A stretch of DNA of 9,747 nucleotides from Anaerolineales bacterium UBA3940 (GTDB lineage: Bacteria > Chloroflexota > Anaerolineae > Aggregatilineales > UBA3940), in contig DGDY01000072.1 in NCBI GenBank assembly GCA_002385675.1, positions 14,540-24,286 on the forward strand. Reading direction: 5' to 3'. The first letter of the stretch is position 1, and each line of letters starts with the position of its first letter. Below the pieces are notes generated by a model. The model made no database searches. It saw only the letters and a list, made by a program, of their open reading frames with translations, and was not told the DNA's origin. The position numbers were made by a program, and so were the translations under genes. Positions 1 through 5,713 of this stretch are shown in pieces.

Positions 1-52
1 ATCGACCGCATCAATAGACCCGCCCCTACAGATGTCTGGGGGTCTTGCGAGT
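1..52. other. Left-edge non-coding flank
   Basis: These 52 bases lie downstream of the stop codon of the PEP-hydrolase-like gene. I see no terminator hairpin with a T-tract and no start of another gene. Confidence 0.6.
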
Positions 53-901
53 CTACTGCTCCCTGACGATCTGCAGCGCCTTGAAGTCCTCGACCTGGCT
101 CTGGATGGCCTTCTCGGTTGGCAGGCGCTCGATGCTGGACGCGCCGAAGAAGCCGACGATCCCCGGCATGCGCTGAAGCGCCTTGCCGACGTTCTCCGGC
201 CAGTCGAACGGCCCGCCATGGCAGATCACAAGCTGGTTCGGGTTGATGGACCAGGCCGCCTCGGCCATCTCCATCACCTTGTCGATAGCCTCATCCAGCG
301 TGAAGGCGACCCCCGCGCCAATGCTGCCCGCCGTCGTCAGCCCGACGTGCGCGACGAGCAGGTCGCAGCCCGCCTGGACCATCGCCTTGGCCTCGTCCGG
401 CGTAAAGACGTACGGCGTCGTGAACATGTCCATCTCGTGGGCGAGGGCGATCATCTCGACCTCTTTGTCGAAGCCCATGCCGGTGGCCTCGATGTTCTCG
501 CGGAACGTGCCGTCGAACAGGCCGACCGTCGGGAAGTTCTGCACGCCGGAGAAGCCCATCTCCTTGAGTTGCTTGAGGAACACCGGCATCAGGCGGAAGG
601 GGTCGGTGCCGCAGACGCCCGCCTGCACCGGCGTGTTCTGCACGACGGGCAGCACTTCGGCGGCCATCTCGACCACAATACCGTTGGCGTCGCCGTAGGG
701 CAGCAGCCCGGCCAGCGACCCCCGCCCGGCCATGCGGTAGCGCCCCGAGTTGTAGATGATGATGATGTCCGCGCCGCCGCGCTCGGCGAACTTGGCGGAG
801 ATGCCCGTCCCGGCGCCGCAGCCGACGATGGGCTTGCCGGCCTCGATCTGCGCGTGCAGCCGCCGGAGAATCTCATCACGCGGGATGCCTACTCGTGCCA
901 T
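53..901 (-). CDS. PEP-hydrolase-like TIM-barrel protein (Tm-1 C-terminal-type domain)
   Basis: This 282-residue protein belongs to the phosphoenolpyruvate hydrolase-like TIM-barrel family (PF09370 type), which also forms the C-terminal half of plant Tm-1. Family signatures seen in order are GCGAGTGISAKFAE (about residues 28-40), YNSGRYRMAGRGSLAGLLPYG (about 50-70), GVCGTDPF (95-102), GVQNFPTVGLFDG (119-131), HVGLTTAGSIGA (185-196), CHGGPF (227-232) and GFFGASSIERLP (250-261). The length is normal for a stand-alone family member. The protein should be soluble and cytoplasmic, with no signal peptide or membrane segment. The start is the ATG at 901-899, with AGGAGG at 917-912 about 10 bases upstream. 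It lies 108 bases downstream of the Tm-1-like gene on the same strand, the usual arrangement for this pair. The true substrate is not established. The family name comes from homology and should not be read as proven PEP hydrolysis. Confidence 0.93.
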   Translation of the reverse strand: MARVGIPRDEILRRLHAQIEAGKPIVGCGAGTGISAKFAERGGADIIIIYNSGRYRMAGRGSLAGLLPYGDANGIVVEMAAEVLPVVQNTPVQAGVCGTDPFRLMPVFLKQLKEMGFSGVQNFPTVGLFDGTFRENIEATGMGFDKEVEMIALAHEMDMFTTPYVFTPDEAKAMVQAGCDLLVAHVGLTTAGSIGAGVAFTLDEAIDKVMEMAEAAWSINPNQLVICHGGPFDWPENVGKALQRMPGIVGFFGASSIERLPTEKAIQSQVEDFKALQIVREQ

Positions 902-911
902 GTTGTGTTTG

Positions 912-917
912 CCTCCT
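912..917 (-). promoter_or_regulatory. Ribosome binding site of the PEP-hydrolase-like gene
   Basis: Minus-strand AGGAGG lies 10 bases before the ATG at 901. The spacing is a little long, but the match to the anti-Shine-Dalgarno sequence is strong. Confidence 0.75.
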
Positions 918-936
918 GTTGAGTGAATAACGGTTT

Positions 937-942
937 ATGATA
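937..942 (-). promoter_or_regulatory. Possible -10 element (TATCAT) upstream of the PEP-hydrolase-like gene
   Basis: Minus-strand TATCAT matches the bacterial -10 consensus at five of six bases. It sits in a short AT-rich patch within otherwise G+C-rich DNA. No good -35 box lies 16-18 bases upstream. The same hexamer, in the context TATCATA followed by an AAACG-like stretch, occurs upstream of the Tm-1-like gene at 2308-2303. That recurrence is the main reason to list it. Confidence 0.25.
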
Positions 943-949
943 GGCTGTC

Positions 950-974
950 AAAAACCCCCACCCCCGCCAGTGGG
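950..974 (-). terminator. Weak terminator-like hairpin after the Tm-1-like gene
   Basis: On the minus strand CCCAC (974-970) can pair with GTGGG (961-957) across an 8-base loop, followed by GG and then five T residues (954-950). The stem is only 5 bp. The element could cause partial termination between two genes that are expected to be co-expressed, or it could be just part of a G-rich intergenic repeat. Confidence 0.25.
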
Positions 975-1009
975 AAGGGCAGGAGAGGGGTTAAAATACG
1001 GGCGATGCT

Positions 1010-2221
1010 CTACCCCTGCATCAGTTCCAGCAGCACTTCGACGCACTTGCTGGAGAACTCTGGGTCGTTGATGTTGGCGTCTACCTCGTAGACCGGGATG
1101 CCCTCGCGCAGGTTGTTCTTGATCGTGTCGTAGCACGCCTGATCGGCCTCCGGGTCCCAGAACGGGCCGCCGGGGCTGTCAAGCTGCGAGACGCCCTTCA
1201 GCGGCAGCAGGATGGCAACCGGGCCCTTCGACTCGTTCGCCGCCGCGGCGATCATCTCGCCCATCTGGCGGTTCTCCTCGACGTTGGTGCGCATCAGCGT
1301 GACGTTGGGGTTCCACTCGTACAGGTTGCGGTCGCGGTACTTCTCCGGCACGGTGTCGATGCCCCAGAAGTTTGCCATATCCACGCAGCCGGGCACGATG
1401 ATGGTGGGGATGCCCGCCCGCGCCGCTGGCTTGAGGCGATCCGGCCCGGCGCTGAGCACACCGCCGCACACGTAGTCGGCCAGTTCGGTGGTCGTGAGGT
1501 CGAAGCTGGCGGTGATGAAGCCTGCTTCGATCAGGCTCTCCATCGTGCGGCCCCCGGTGCCGGTCGAGTGGAAGACGAGCACCTCGTAGCCCTGCGCTTC
1601 GAGCAGCTCGCGGGCGTGGTTGACAGCCTGGGTGGTGTTGCCGAACATGCTCGCCGTGATGAGCGGCTTCTCCTCGGCGGGGGCCTCGTACTCCTGCTCG
1701 ACCATCCCGGCGATGGCCCCGGCGGCGTTGGCGTAGATCTGGCGGCTGATGGAGTTCAGCCCGGCAACGTCCACAATCGAGGGCATCATGGTGATGTCCT
1801 TCGCGCCGACGTAGGCGGCGACATCACCGCCCGCCACGGTCGAAAGCATCAGCTTGGGCACGCCGACCGGAAGCTCGCGCATGGCGGTGGTGGCAACGGA
1901 CGTGCCGCCGCTGCCCGCCATCGCAAAGATGCCGCCCAGCCGCCCCTGCTCGTACAGGTCGGTCACCACTTTGGCGAGGCCGTTCGCCATTGTGCGCATA
2001 GCGAAGGTCTTATCCTGCTTCTCGCGCAGTTCGGCGATGCTGCTGCCGCCCGCGCGGGCGACCTCGTCGTTGCTGATGTCCGGCGTGAAGGACGGCTCGC
2101 CGACCACGCCAAAGTCCACGACGATGGTCTCCAGCCCTCGCTCGCGGATCAGGTCGCGCACGAACTGGTATTCCGGTCCTTTGGTATCGAGGGCGCCGAC
2201 GATGACAACAGGTTTGGGCAT
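1010..2221 (-). CDS. Tm-1-like ATP-binding domain protein (UPF0261 family)
   Basis: This 403-residue protein of the UPF0261/Tm-1-like family is homologous to the N-terminal half of the tomato virus-resistance protein Tm-1. Visible signatures are GALDTKGPEYQFVRDLI at the N-terminus (9-25), a glycine-rich AGSGGTS loop (102-108), STVAGGDVAAYVG (127-139), a second glycine loop FHSTGTGGRTME (217-228) and VPGCVDMANFWG (276-287). The length matches stand-alone bacterial members. It should be cytoplasmic, with no signal peptide. An in-frame ORF runs upstream to 2296, but the ATG at 2221 is chosen. It has a strong AAGGAGG six bases upstream and the protein then begins with the family's usual MPKPVVIVGALDTKG. 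It lies just upstream of the PEP-hydrolase-like gene, its usual partner, and in some eukaryotes the two are one polypeptide. The biochemical activity is not established. ATP binding is inferred from the family name. Confidence 0.94.
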   Translation of the reverse strand: MPKPVVIVGALDTKGPEYQFVRDLIRERGLETIVVDFGVVGEPSFTPDISNDEVARAGGSSIAELREKQDKTFAMRTMANGLAKVVTDLYEQGRLGGIFAMAGSGGTSVATTAMRELPVGVPKLMLSTVAGGDVAAYVGAKDITMMPSIVDVAGLNSISRQIYANAAGAIAGMVEQEYEAPAEEKPLITASMFGNTTQAVNHARELLEAQGYEVLVFHSTGTGGRTMESLIEAGFITASFDLTTTELADYVCGGVLSAGPDRLKPAARAGIPTIIVPGCVDMANFWGIDTVPEKYRDRNLYEWNPNVTLMRTNVEENRQMGEMIAAAANESKGPVAILLPLKGVSQLDSPGGPFWDPEADQACYDTIKNNLREGIPVYEVDANINDPEFSSKCVEVLLELMQG

Positions 2222-2227
2222 AGGTTG

Positions 2228-2234
2228 CCTCCTT
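2228..2234 (-). promoter_or_regulatory. Strong ribosome binding site of the Tm-1-like gene
   Basis: Minus-strand AAGGAGG lies six bases before the ATG at 2221. It decides the start against an in-frame extension of 25 codons that would cross a hairpin and has no such site. Confidence 0.85.
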
Positions 2235-2261
2235 GTGGGATTGATCGAGCGGTTAAAGCCA

Positions 2262-2277
2262 GCAGCCGTGCGGCTGC
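2262..2277. repeat. Short perfect hairpin in the leader of the Tm-1-like gene
   Basis: GCAGCCG (2262-2268) and CGGCTGC (2271-2277) are perfect reverse complements. The transcript would form a GC-rich stem of 6-7 bp about 30 bases upstream of the ribosome binding site. It could be a leader structure or one more member of the intergenic hairpins seen elsewhere in the window. Confidence 0.55.
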
Positions 2278-2302
2278 ACCAGTTGGGGTTGTGCACGTTT
2301 CT

Positions 2303-2308
2303 ATGATA
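2303..2308 (-). promoter_or_regulatory. Possible -10 element (TATCAT) upstream of the Tm-1-like gene
   Basis: Minus-strand TATCAT matches the -10 consensus at five of six bases and lies in a local AT-rich patch. It would give a 5' leader of about 75 bases that contains the hairpin at 2262-2277. No convincing -35 box is present. The same element occurs before the downstream PEP-hydrolase-like gene. Confidence 0.3.
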
Positions 2309-2392
2309 AGGGATTTTTGGGGCAGGTGGCTAGGGGGATAACGGGGCTAGAGCGGCGAGACGTGTGGCATAGGCCGCTGGAACCCCCACCAT

Positions 2393-2408
2393 GCAAGCTT
2401 CCGCTTGC
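2393..2408. repeat. Intergenic hairpin, GCAAGC/GCTTGC with a 4-base loop
   Basis: GCAAGC (2393-2398) pairs with GCTTGC (2403-2408) around TTCC. It directly abuts the 26-bp palindrome that begins at 2408 and forms the first of three consecutive hairpins in this gap. Confidence 0.6.
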
Positions 2409-2433
2409 CCCTCCCCCTTGCAAGGGGGAGGGG
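2408..2433. repeat. 26-bp perfect palindrome in the gap after the WD40 gene
   Basis: The 13 bases at 2408-2420 are the exact reverse complement of 2421-2433. The arms are almost purely C on one side and G on the other, with TTGCAA at the centre. It lies 48 bases downstream of the WD40 lipoprotein stop on the minus strand. No T-tract follows, so it is not a classical intrinsic terminator. It resembles the dispersed CCCCTCCCCC-type intergenic repeats of many environmental bacterial genomes. Confidence 0.7.
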
Positions 2434-2435
2434 GT

Positions 2436-2456
2436 GAGGTTTGCACAGCGAACCTC
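2436..2456. repeat. Intergenic hairpin with GCACAGC apex
   Basis: The arms at 2436-2444 and 2448-2456 pair over nine positions with one mismatch (T opposite G) around the loop ACA. The apex GCACAGCG recurs in a second hairpin at 5433-5455, whose stem sequence differs. Confidence 0.6.
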
Positions 2457-2481
2457 GCCGGAGGGGGTTCGACGGGAAAAG

Positions 2482-4458
2482 TCATTCAGACCCGACATCC
2501 CAGATGATCACCGTGCCGTCGTCGGAGCCGGAGGCCAGGCGCGTGCCGCCCGGCTCCCAGCTTACGCTGTCCGCGCTGCCGGTGTGCCCGACGAGCACTC
2601 GGCCCGCCTCGACGTCCGTCGCGCTGATCCGCCACAGGCGCACGGTTCTATCCAGCCCGGCGGAGGCCAGCACCGTGCTGCTCGGGCTGAAGGCCAGGCT
2701 GCGCACCGGCGCGCGATGCCCGCCGAGCGCCGCGACCATCTCCCCGGTGGCAAGCTCCCACACGAGCACGAACGTATCGCCGGAACCGGCGGCGAGGTAC
2801 GCGCCGTCGGGAGAGAAGGCGAGGCTGCTCACCCAGTCCATGTGGCCGGGAAGCTCGTCAAACGGGTCGGCGTCGGGCTCGGCGTCGGCTTCCCACAGCA
2901 GGACGTTCCCGCCGCTCGTCCCGGCGGCAAGCGTCTGGCCGTCCGGGGAGAAGGCCACGCTCCACACGCCCTGATCGTAGCCGCGAAGCTCGTTAAGCGG
3001 CTCGCCGCTGCGGGCATCCCACAGGCGGACGGTGTCGTCTAGGGAGCCTGCGGAGGCGATCCGCGAGCCATCGGGCGACCACGCCAGCGCGGCAATGCTG
3101 TGCGTGTGCCCGGTGAGAGTCAGGAGCGCCCTGCCGGTGCGCACGTCCCAGACGATGGCCTCATGATCGCTCCCGCCGGAGGCTAGGCGGCGGCTGTCCG
3201 GCGACCAGGCGAGCGTCTGTACAAGCCCCTCATGGCCTTCAAGAATCTGGAGCGGCTCGCCGGAATCGGTATCCCAGATAAAAACGCGCCGCCCCAGCCC
3301 GGACGCCAGCCGCGAGCCGTCCGGCGACCACGCGACGGTCAGTGCGCGCTGGCCCTGCGGCGCATGCCCCGCCAGCCGCTCGACCGGCGCGCTGCCGATC
3401 TGCGCCTGCTCAAGGTCCCACACGGCAAGCTGCCCGTCCTGCGTGACCTCGGCCAGCCGTGTGGCATCCGGCGACCAGGCCGCAACACCTGGCTCCCCGG
3501 CGATGCCCTCGAAGGTCTGCGACGGGCTGGCGCTTGACGCGTCCCAGGTGGCGATGGTGCCCGCCTCGGAGATGGAGCCGAAGGTCGTGCCATCGGCGGT
3601 GTACGTCACGGCGAGGATCGGGCTTGCGCCCGCCTCAAGCACGTGCCGCGCCTGCGCCTGGATGGTGTCCCAGACGATCACCCGTCCGTCGCGCGCGCCG
3701 GAGAGCAGCGTCGTACCGTCTGGCGCCCAGTCGAGGCTCGCTACCGTTGCGCTGTGACCTTCCAGCGTGCCGAGCGACTGTGCGGTGCGCGCCTCCCACA
3801 GCGTGATCAGGCCGCTGTGATCGCCGGTGGCCAGGATCGCGCCGTTGGGGCTGTAGGACATTACCGAGGGGACCGCGCCAAGCTGCGGCAACTCGCCGAT
3901 GACCTCGTAACCCCCGGCCTGCTCGAAGCCGACAACGATAACCTGCCGGTTGTCGTAGCCGAGTGCCAGCCGCACCGAACCATCATCGGCGGTGGGGGAC
4001 CACGCGAGCGCGTCCACACCCCCGCTCTGCTCGTCTGTCAGGTCAAGGGTGATGGTGGTCTGGCCGCTGGCCGGGTTGACCAGCAGGGCCGTGCCGTTCT
4101 CCAGCCCGGCGGCGAGCAGCGCCCCGTCGGGCGAGAAGGCGGCGCTCAGGACGGGGGCGGGCGTCGGGAGGCTCCACAGCGTATCGAGCGACGCGACATC
4201 GTAGAGGTACAGCCCGACTTCGCCGCCTGCCGCCAGCGTCGAGGCGTCGGGCGAGAAGGCGAGCGCGTTCAGCGCACCCTTGCCCAGCCGGGCATCGCCG
4301 CCCTCGGGGGGCGGGCCGATGTAGGAGGTCCGCACGACCTCGGCTTCCGGCAGGCCGGTGCAGCCCGGCAGCAGCAGCGCCGCTACCACGGCGAGCGCGA
4401 GCAGGCAGAACACCCGCGCCGGGCGTGGTCGTTGGGTAGGGTTGGACGTTGCAGCCAT
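2482..4458 (-). CDS. WD40-repeat lipoprotein with about 14 repeats
   Basis: This 658-residue protein starts with a basic stretch (QRPRPAR), a hydrophobic segment (about 17-30) and the lipobox-like LPGC with Cys33, so it is probably an exported lipoprotein anchored on the outer face of the membrane. From about residue 60 to the C-terminus it is made of WD40 repeats. I count about 14 units with cores such as LAWSPDGSRLASG and endings such as VRLWD or VIVWD, many preceded by GH. This is enough for two seven-bladed propellers, or one large double propeller. No enzymatic domain is visible, so a scaffold or ligand-binding role is likely. The ATG at 4458 has GGAGGT four bases upstream and is preferred to an in-frame GTG at 4479. 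The gene lies 69 bases downstream of the TauE-like permease gene and may be co-transcribed with it. Its partner is unknown. Confidence 0.9.
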   Translation of the reverse strand: MAATSNPTQRPRPARVFCLLALAVVAALLLPGCTGLPEAEVVRTSYIGPPPEGGDARLGKGALNALAFSPDASTLAAGGEVGLYLYDVASLDTLWSLPTPAPVLSAAFSPDGALLAAGLENGTALLVNPASGQTTITLDLTDEQSGGVDALAWSPTADDGSVRLALGYDNRQVIVVGFEQAGGYEVIGELPQLGAVPSVMSYSPNGAILATGDHSGLITLWEARTAQSLGTLEGHSATVASLDWAPDGTTLLSGARDGRVIVWDTIQAQARHVLEAGASPILAVTYTADGTTFGSISEAGTIATWDASSASPSQTFEGIAGEPGVAAWSPDATRLAEVTQDGQLAVWDLEQAQIGSAPVERLAGHAPQGQRALTVAWSPDGSRLASGLGRRVFIWDTDSGEPLQILEGHEGLVQTLAWSPDSRRLASGGSDHEAIVWDVRTGRALLTLTGHTHSIAALAWSPDGSRIASAGSLDDTVRLWDARSGEPLNELRGYDQGVWSVAFSPDGQTLAAGTSGGNVLLWEADAEPDADPFDELPGHMDWVSSLAFSPDGAYLAAGSGDTFVLVWELATGEMVAALGGHRAPVRSLAFSPSSTVLASAGLDRTVRLWRISATDVEAGRVLVGHTGSADSVSWEPGGTRLASGSDDGTVIIWDVGSE

Positions 4459-4462
4459 AAGC

Positions 4463-4468
4463 ACCTCC
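4463..4468 (-). promoter_or_regulatory. Ribosome binding site of the WD40 lipoprotein gene
   Basis: Minus-strand GGAGGT lies four bases before the ATG at 4458. It supports this start over the GTG seven codons upstream. Confidence 0.65.
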
Positions 4469-4527
4469 GGGCCGGTCACACAATCGCGTCATACACGGAT
4501 TGTAGCGCGCGGGCGGCGGGTGTGGGG

Positions 4528-5274
4528 CTAGATGTCGAGGATGAGCATCACGCCGGTGATCGCCAGCAGCACGACGATGATCTTCTCGAACGTCTCGCGG
4601 TCCACCTTCGTCGCCGCCCACTTGCCGACCCACACGCCGAGCGGCACGAGCGGAGCCAGCCACGCGACCTGCCACATCAGGTTCACGTCGAACAGGCCGG
4701 CAAAGAAGTAGTACGGGACCTTGATCCAGTTCAGGATGAAGAAGAACAGCGCCGAGGTCGCGATGAACACACGGGGCGTGACCTCCTGCAGCAGCAGGTA
4801 GATGCTGACGGGCGGCCCGCCGATGTGCGCCAGCGACGACGAGAAGCCGGTGATCGTCCCGCCGACCAGCCCGTGCCAGTCCCGCCCCTGGTAGCTGTTG
4901 GCGGCAAGCAGGCGATCCTCAACGAGCTTATAGGCGACGAACAGCAGGACGATCACGCCGAGGGCCATACGCAACACGTCGGTTGGCGCGCTGGTGATGA
5001 AGAACGTGCCGATGGTCACACCGACGACCGCGCCGGGGAGCAGCAGCAGGATGAAGCGGCGCTCCCAGTGACGCCAGTGCAGCGCAACAGCGAAGATGTC
5101 CGCAAGCATCAGGATGGGCAGCACCAGGCCGATGACCTTTTCGGCGGGCATGACGAGCGCCATCAGCGGCGTGGCCAGCGCGCCCGCGGCTCCACCCAGC
5201 CCGCCCTTCGACAGCCCCACGAGGAAGGCGACGGCGGCAGCGACGACAATGAAGATGGGTGTGAGTTCGATCAT
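4528..5274 (-). CDS. Sulfite exporter TauE/SafE family membrane protein
   Basis: This 248-residue, strongly hydrophobic protein has seven to eight predicted membrane segments, including about 4-22, 27-43, 47-67, 73-93, 100-120, 135-165, 168-192, 202-218 and 229-247. Family marks are GLSKGGLGGAAGALATPLM (20-38) in the first half and the related GFSSSLAHIGGPPVSIYLL (143-161) in the second, the expected internal duplication of PF01925. Members export or import small organosulfur compounds, sulfite or other organic anions. The substrate here cannot be read from sequence. The start is set at the ATG at 5274, where the protein begins MIELTPIF directly before the first membrane segment. The open frame runs 32 codons further upstream, but that part overlaps an intergenic repeat (5327-5359) and looks non-coding. 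The only purine-rich candidate, AAAAGGAG, is about 14 bases upstream, which is long. The WD40 lipoprotein gene follows. Confidence 0.9.
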   Translation of the reverse strand: MIELTPIFIVVAAAVAFLVGLSKGGLGGAAGALATPLMALVMPAEKVIGLVLPILMLADIFAVALHWRHWERRFILLLLPGAVVGVTIGTFFITSAPTDVLRMALGVIVLLFVAYKLVEDRLLAANSYQGRDWHGLVGGTITGFSSSLAHIGGPPVSIYLLLQEVTPRVFIATSALFFFILNWIKVPYYFFAGLFDVNLMWQVAWLAPLVPLGVWVGKWAATKVDRETFEKIIVVLLAITGVMLILDI

Positions 5275-5326
5275 CGGCTGTTGTGCGGCTCCTTTTGTGG
5301 TGGTGATATTGTTATGACTCCGCCGC

Positions 5327-5359
5327 GACATGAGTCGCGCAACGCGCATGCTGCGCCCC
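5327..5359. repeat. 33-base repeat, copy 1
   Basis: It matches 5616-5648 at 29 of 33 positions in the same orientation. All four differences are transitions. The conserved end is ATGCTGCGCCCC. Just before and within it, CGCGAC (5324-5329) pairs with GTCGCG (5334-5339) around ATGA. Confidence 0.7.
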
Positions 5360-5407
5360 ATGATTGTCAATTTATGACCATCTGCTCGTTACAGCCCGGC
5401 CCAGCGT

Positions 5408-5428
5408 GCAGTTGGCGTAGCCAACTGC
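5408..5428. repeat. Perfect hairpin 1 of the array (9-bp stem, loop GTA)
   Basis: GCAGTTGGC (5408-5416) and GCCAACTGC (5420-5428) are exact reverse complements around a 3-base loop. Confidence 0.8.
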
Positions 5429-5432
5429 CAGC

Positions 5433-5455
5433 GAGAAATCGCACAGCGATTTCTC
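5433..5455. repeat. Perfect hairpin 2 of the array (10-bp stem, loop ACA)
   Basis: GAGAAATCGC (5433-5442) pairs perfectly with GCGATTTCTC (5446-5455). The apex GCACAGCG is the same as in the hairpin at 2436-2456. Confidence 0.8.
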
Positions 5456-5473
5456 TACACCCCCTCTGACAGT

Positions 5474-5488
5474 GGTTGCCTTGCAACC
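5474..5488. repeat. Perfect hairpin 3 of the array (6-bp stem, loop CTT)
   Basis: GGTTGC (5474-5479) pairs with GCAACC (5483-5488) around a 3-base loop. Confidence 0.65.
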
Positions 5489-5499
5489 TGTGCCATCCT

Positions 5500-5531
5500 C
5501 CCCCTGTTAGGGGGCAGTGCCCCGAAGGGGC
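5500..5531. repeat. Hairpins 4 and 5 of the array (loops GTT and GAA)
   Basis: CCCCCT (5500-5505) pairs with AGGGGG (5509-5514) around GTT. Five bases later GCCCC (5519-5523) pairs with GGGGC (5527-5531) around GAA. The second stem is only 5 bp and would be unremarkable alone. Confidence 0.6.
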
Positions 5532-5599
5532 GAAGGGGGTGGCAGGTCGGCCACAACACTCCGTGCCAATGTTTTCCACCCGCTGAACTTGACAGCGAT

Positions 5600-5648
5600 G
5601 GGGCGCGCGTTGCATGACGTGAGTCACGCAACACGTATGCTGCGCCCC
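5600..5648. repeat. Nested 49-base hairpin containing copy 2 of the 33-base repeat
   Basis: An outer 7-bp stem, GGGGCGC (5600-5606) with GCGCCCC (5642-5648), encloses an inner imperfect 12-bp stem (5607-5618 with 5623-5634, ten pairs, loop GTGA). Seven unpaired bases lie on the right side. Bases 5616-5648 match copy 1 at 5327-5359 in 29 of 33 positions. Confidence 0.65.
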
Positions 5649-5713
5649 TACAACCGGGTTCACAGCAGCCCGGCTTTATCCTCCCCAAGTATCCGCGCAG
5701 CGGATGCCGCTTC

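Larger units (their letters stand above)
5275..5713. other. 439-base gene-free gap rich in hairpins
   Basis: No credible gene lies between the AOR stop and the permease start. The short open frames here are built from the repeats. The gap holds five perfect hairpins with 3-base loops between 5408 and 5531, and two related copies of a 33-base repeat (5327-5359 and 5616-5648). The second copy is inside a larger nested hairpin. A promoter for the permease gene presumably lies here, but I cannot place one. Confidence 0.7.

Noticed and set aside
32..922. A 296-codon open frame on the plus strand
   Set aside because: It is antisense to the PEP-hydrolase-like gene, which shows every family signature.
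924..951. A TTGACA box (951-946) with TATTCA 16 bases downstream as a promoter for the PEP-hydrolase-like gene
   Set aside because: The -10 match is poor, and transcription would start at about the ribosome binding site, leaving almost no leader.
2408..2433. Intrinsic terminator of the WD40 gene
   Set aside because: The stem is strong, but no T-tract follows it on the transcript strand.
2301..2498. A short minus-strand frame containing LTPSPLQGGG
   Set aside because: The peptide is a translation of the hairpin repeats in this gap. Such strings are a known sign of intergenic repeats and not of a gene.
3643..5469. A 608-codon open frame on the plus strand
   Set aside because: It runs antisense across the WD40 and permease genes, and its translation is low-complexity and rich in R, D, Q, G and H with no domain. 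It is the usual antisense shadow in high-G+C DNA.
5408..5531. CRISPR array
   Set aside because: The repeated feature is hairpin shape, not a conserved direct repeat, and there are no regular spacers or cas genes.
5367..5688. Short open frames in the gap between the AOR and permease genes
   Set aside because: They are made of the hairpin and 33-base repeats, have no ribosome binding site and resemble no protein.
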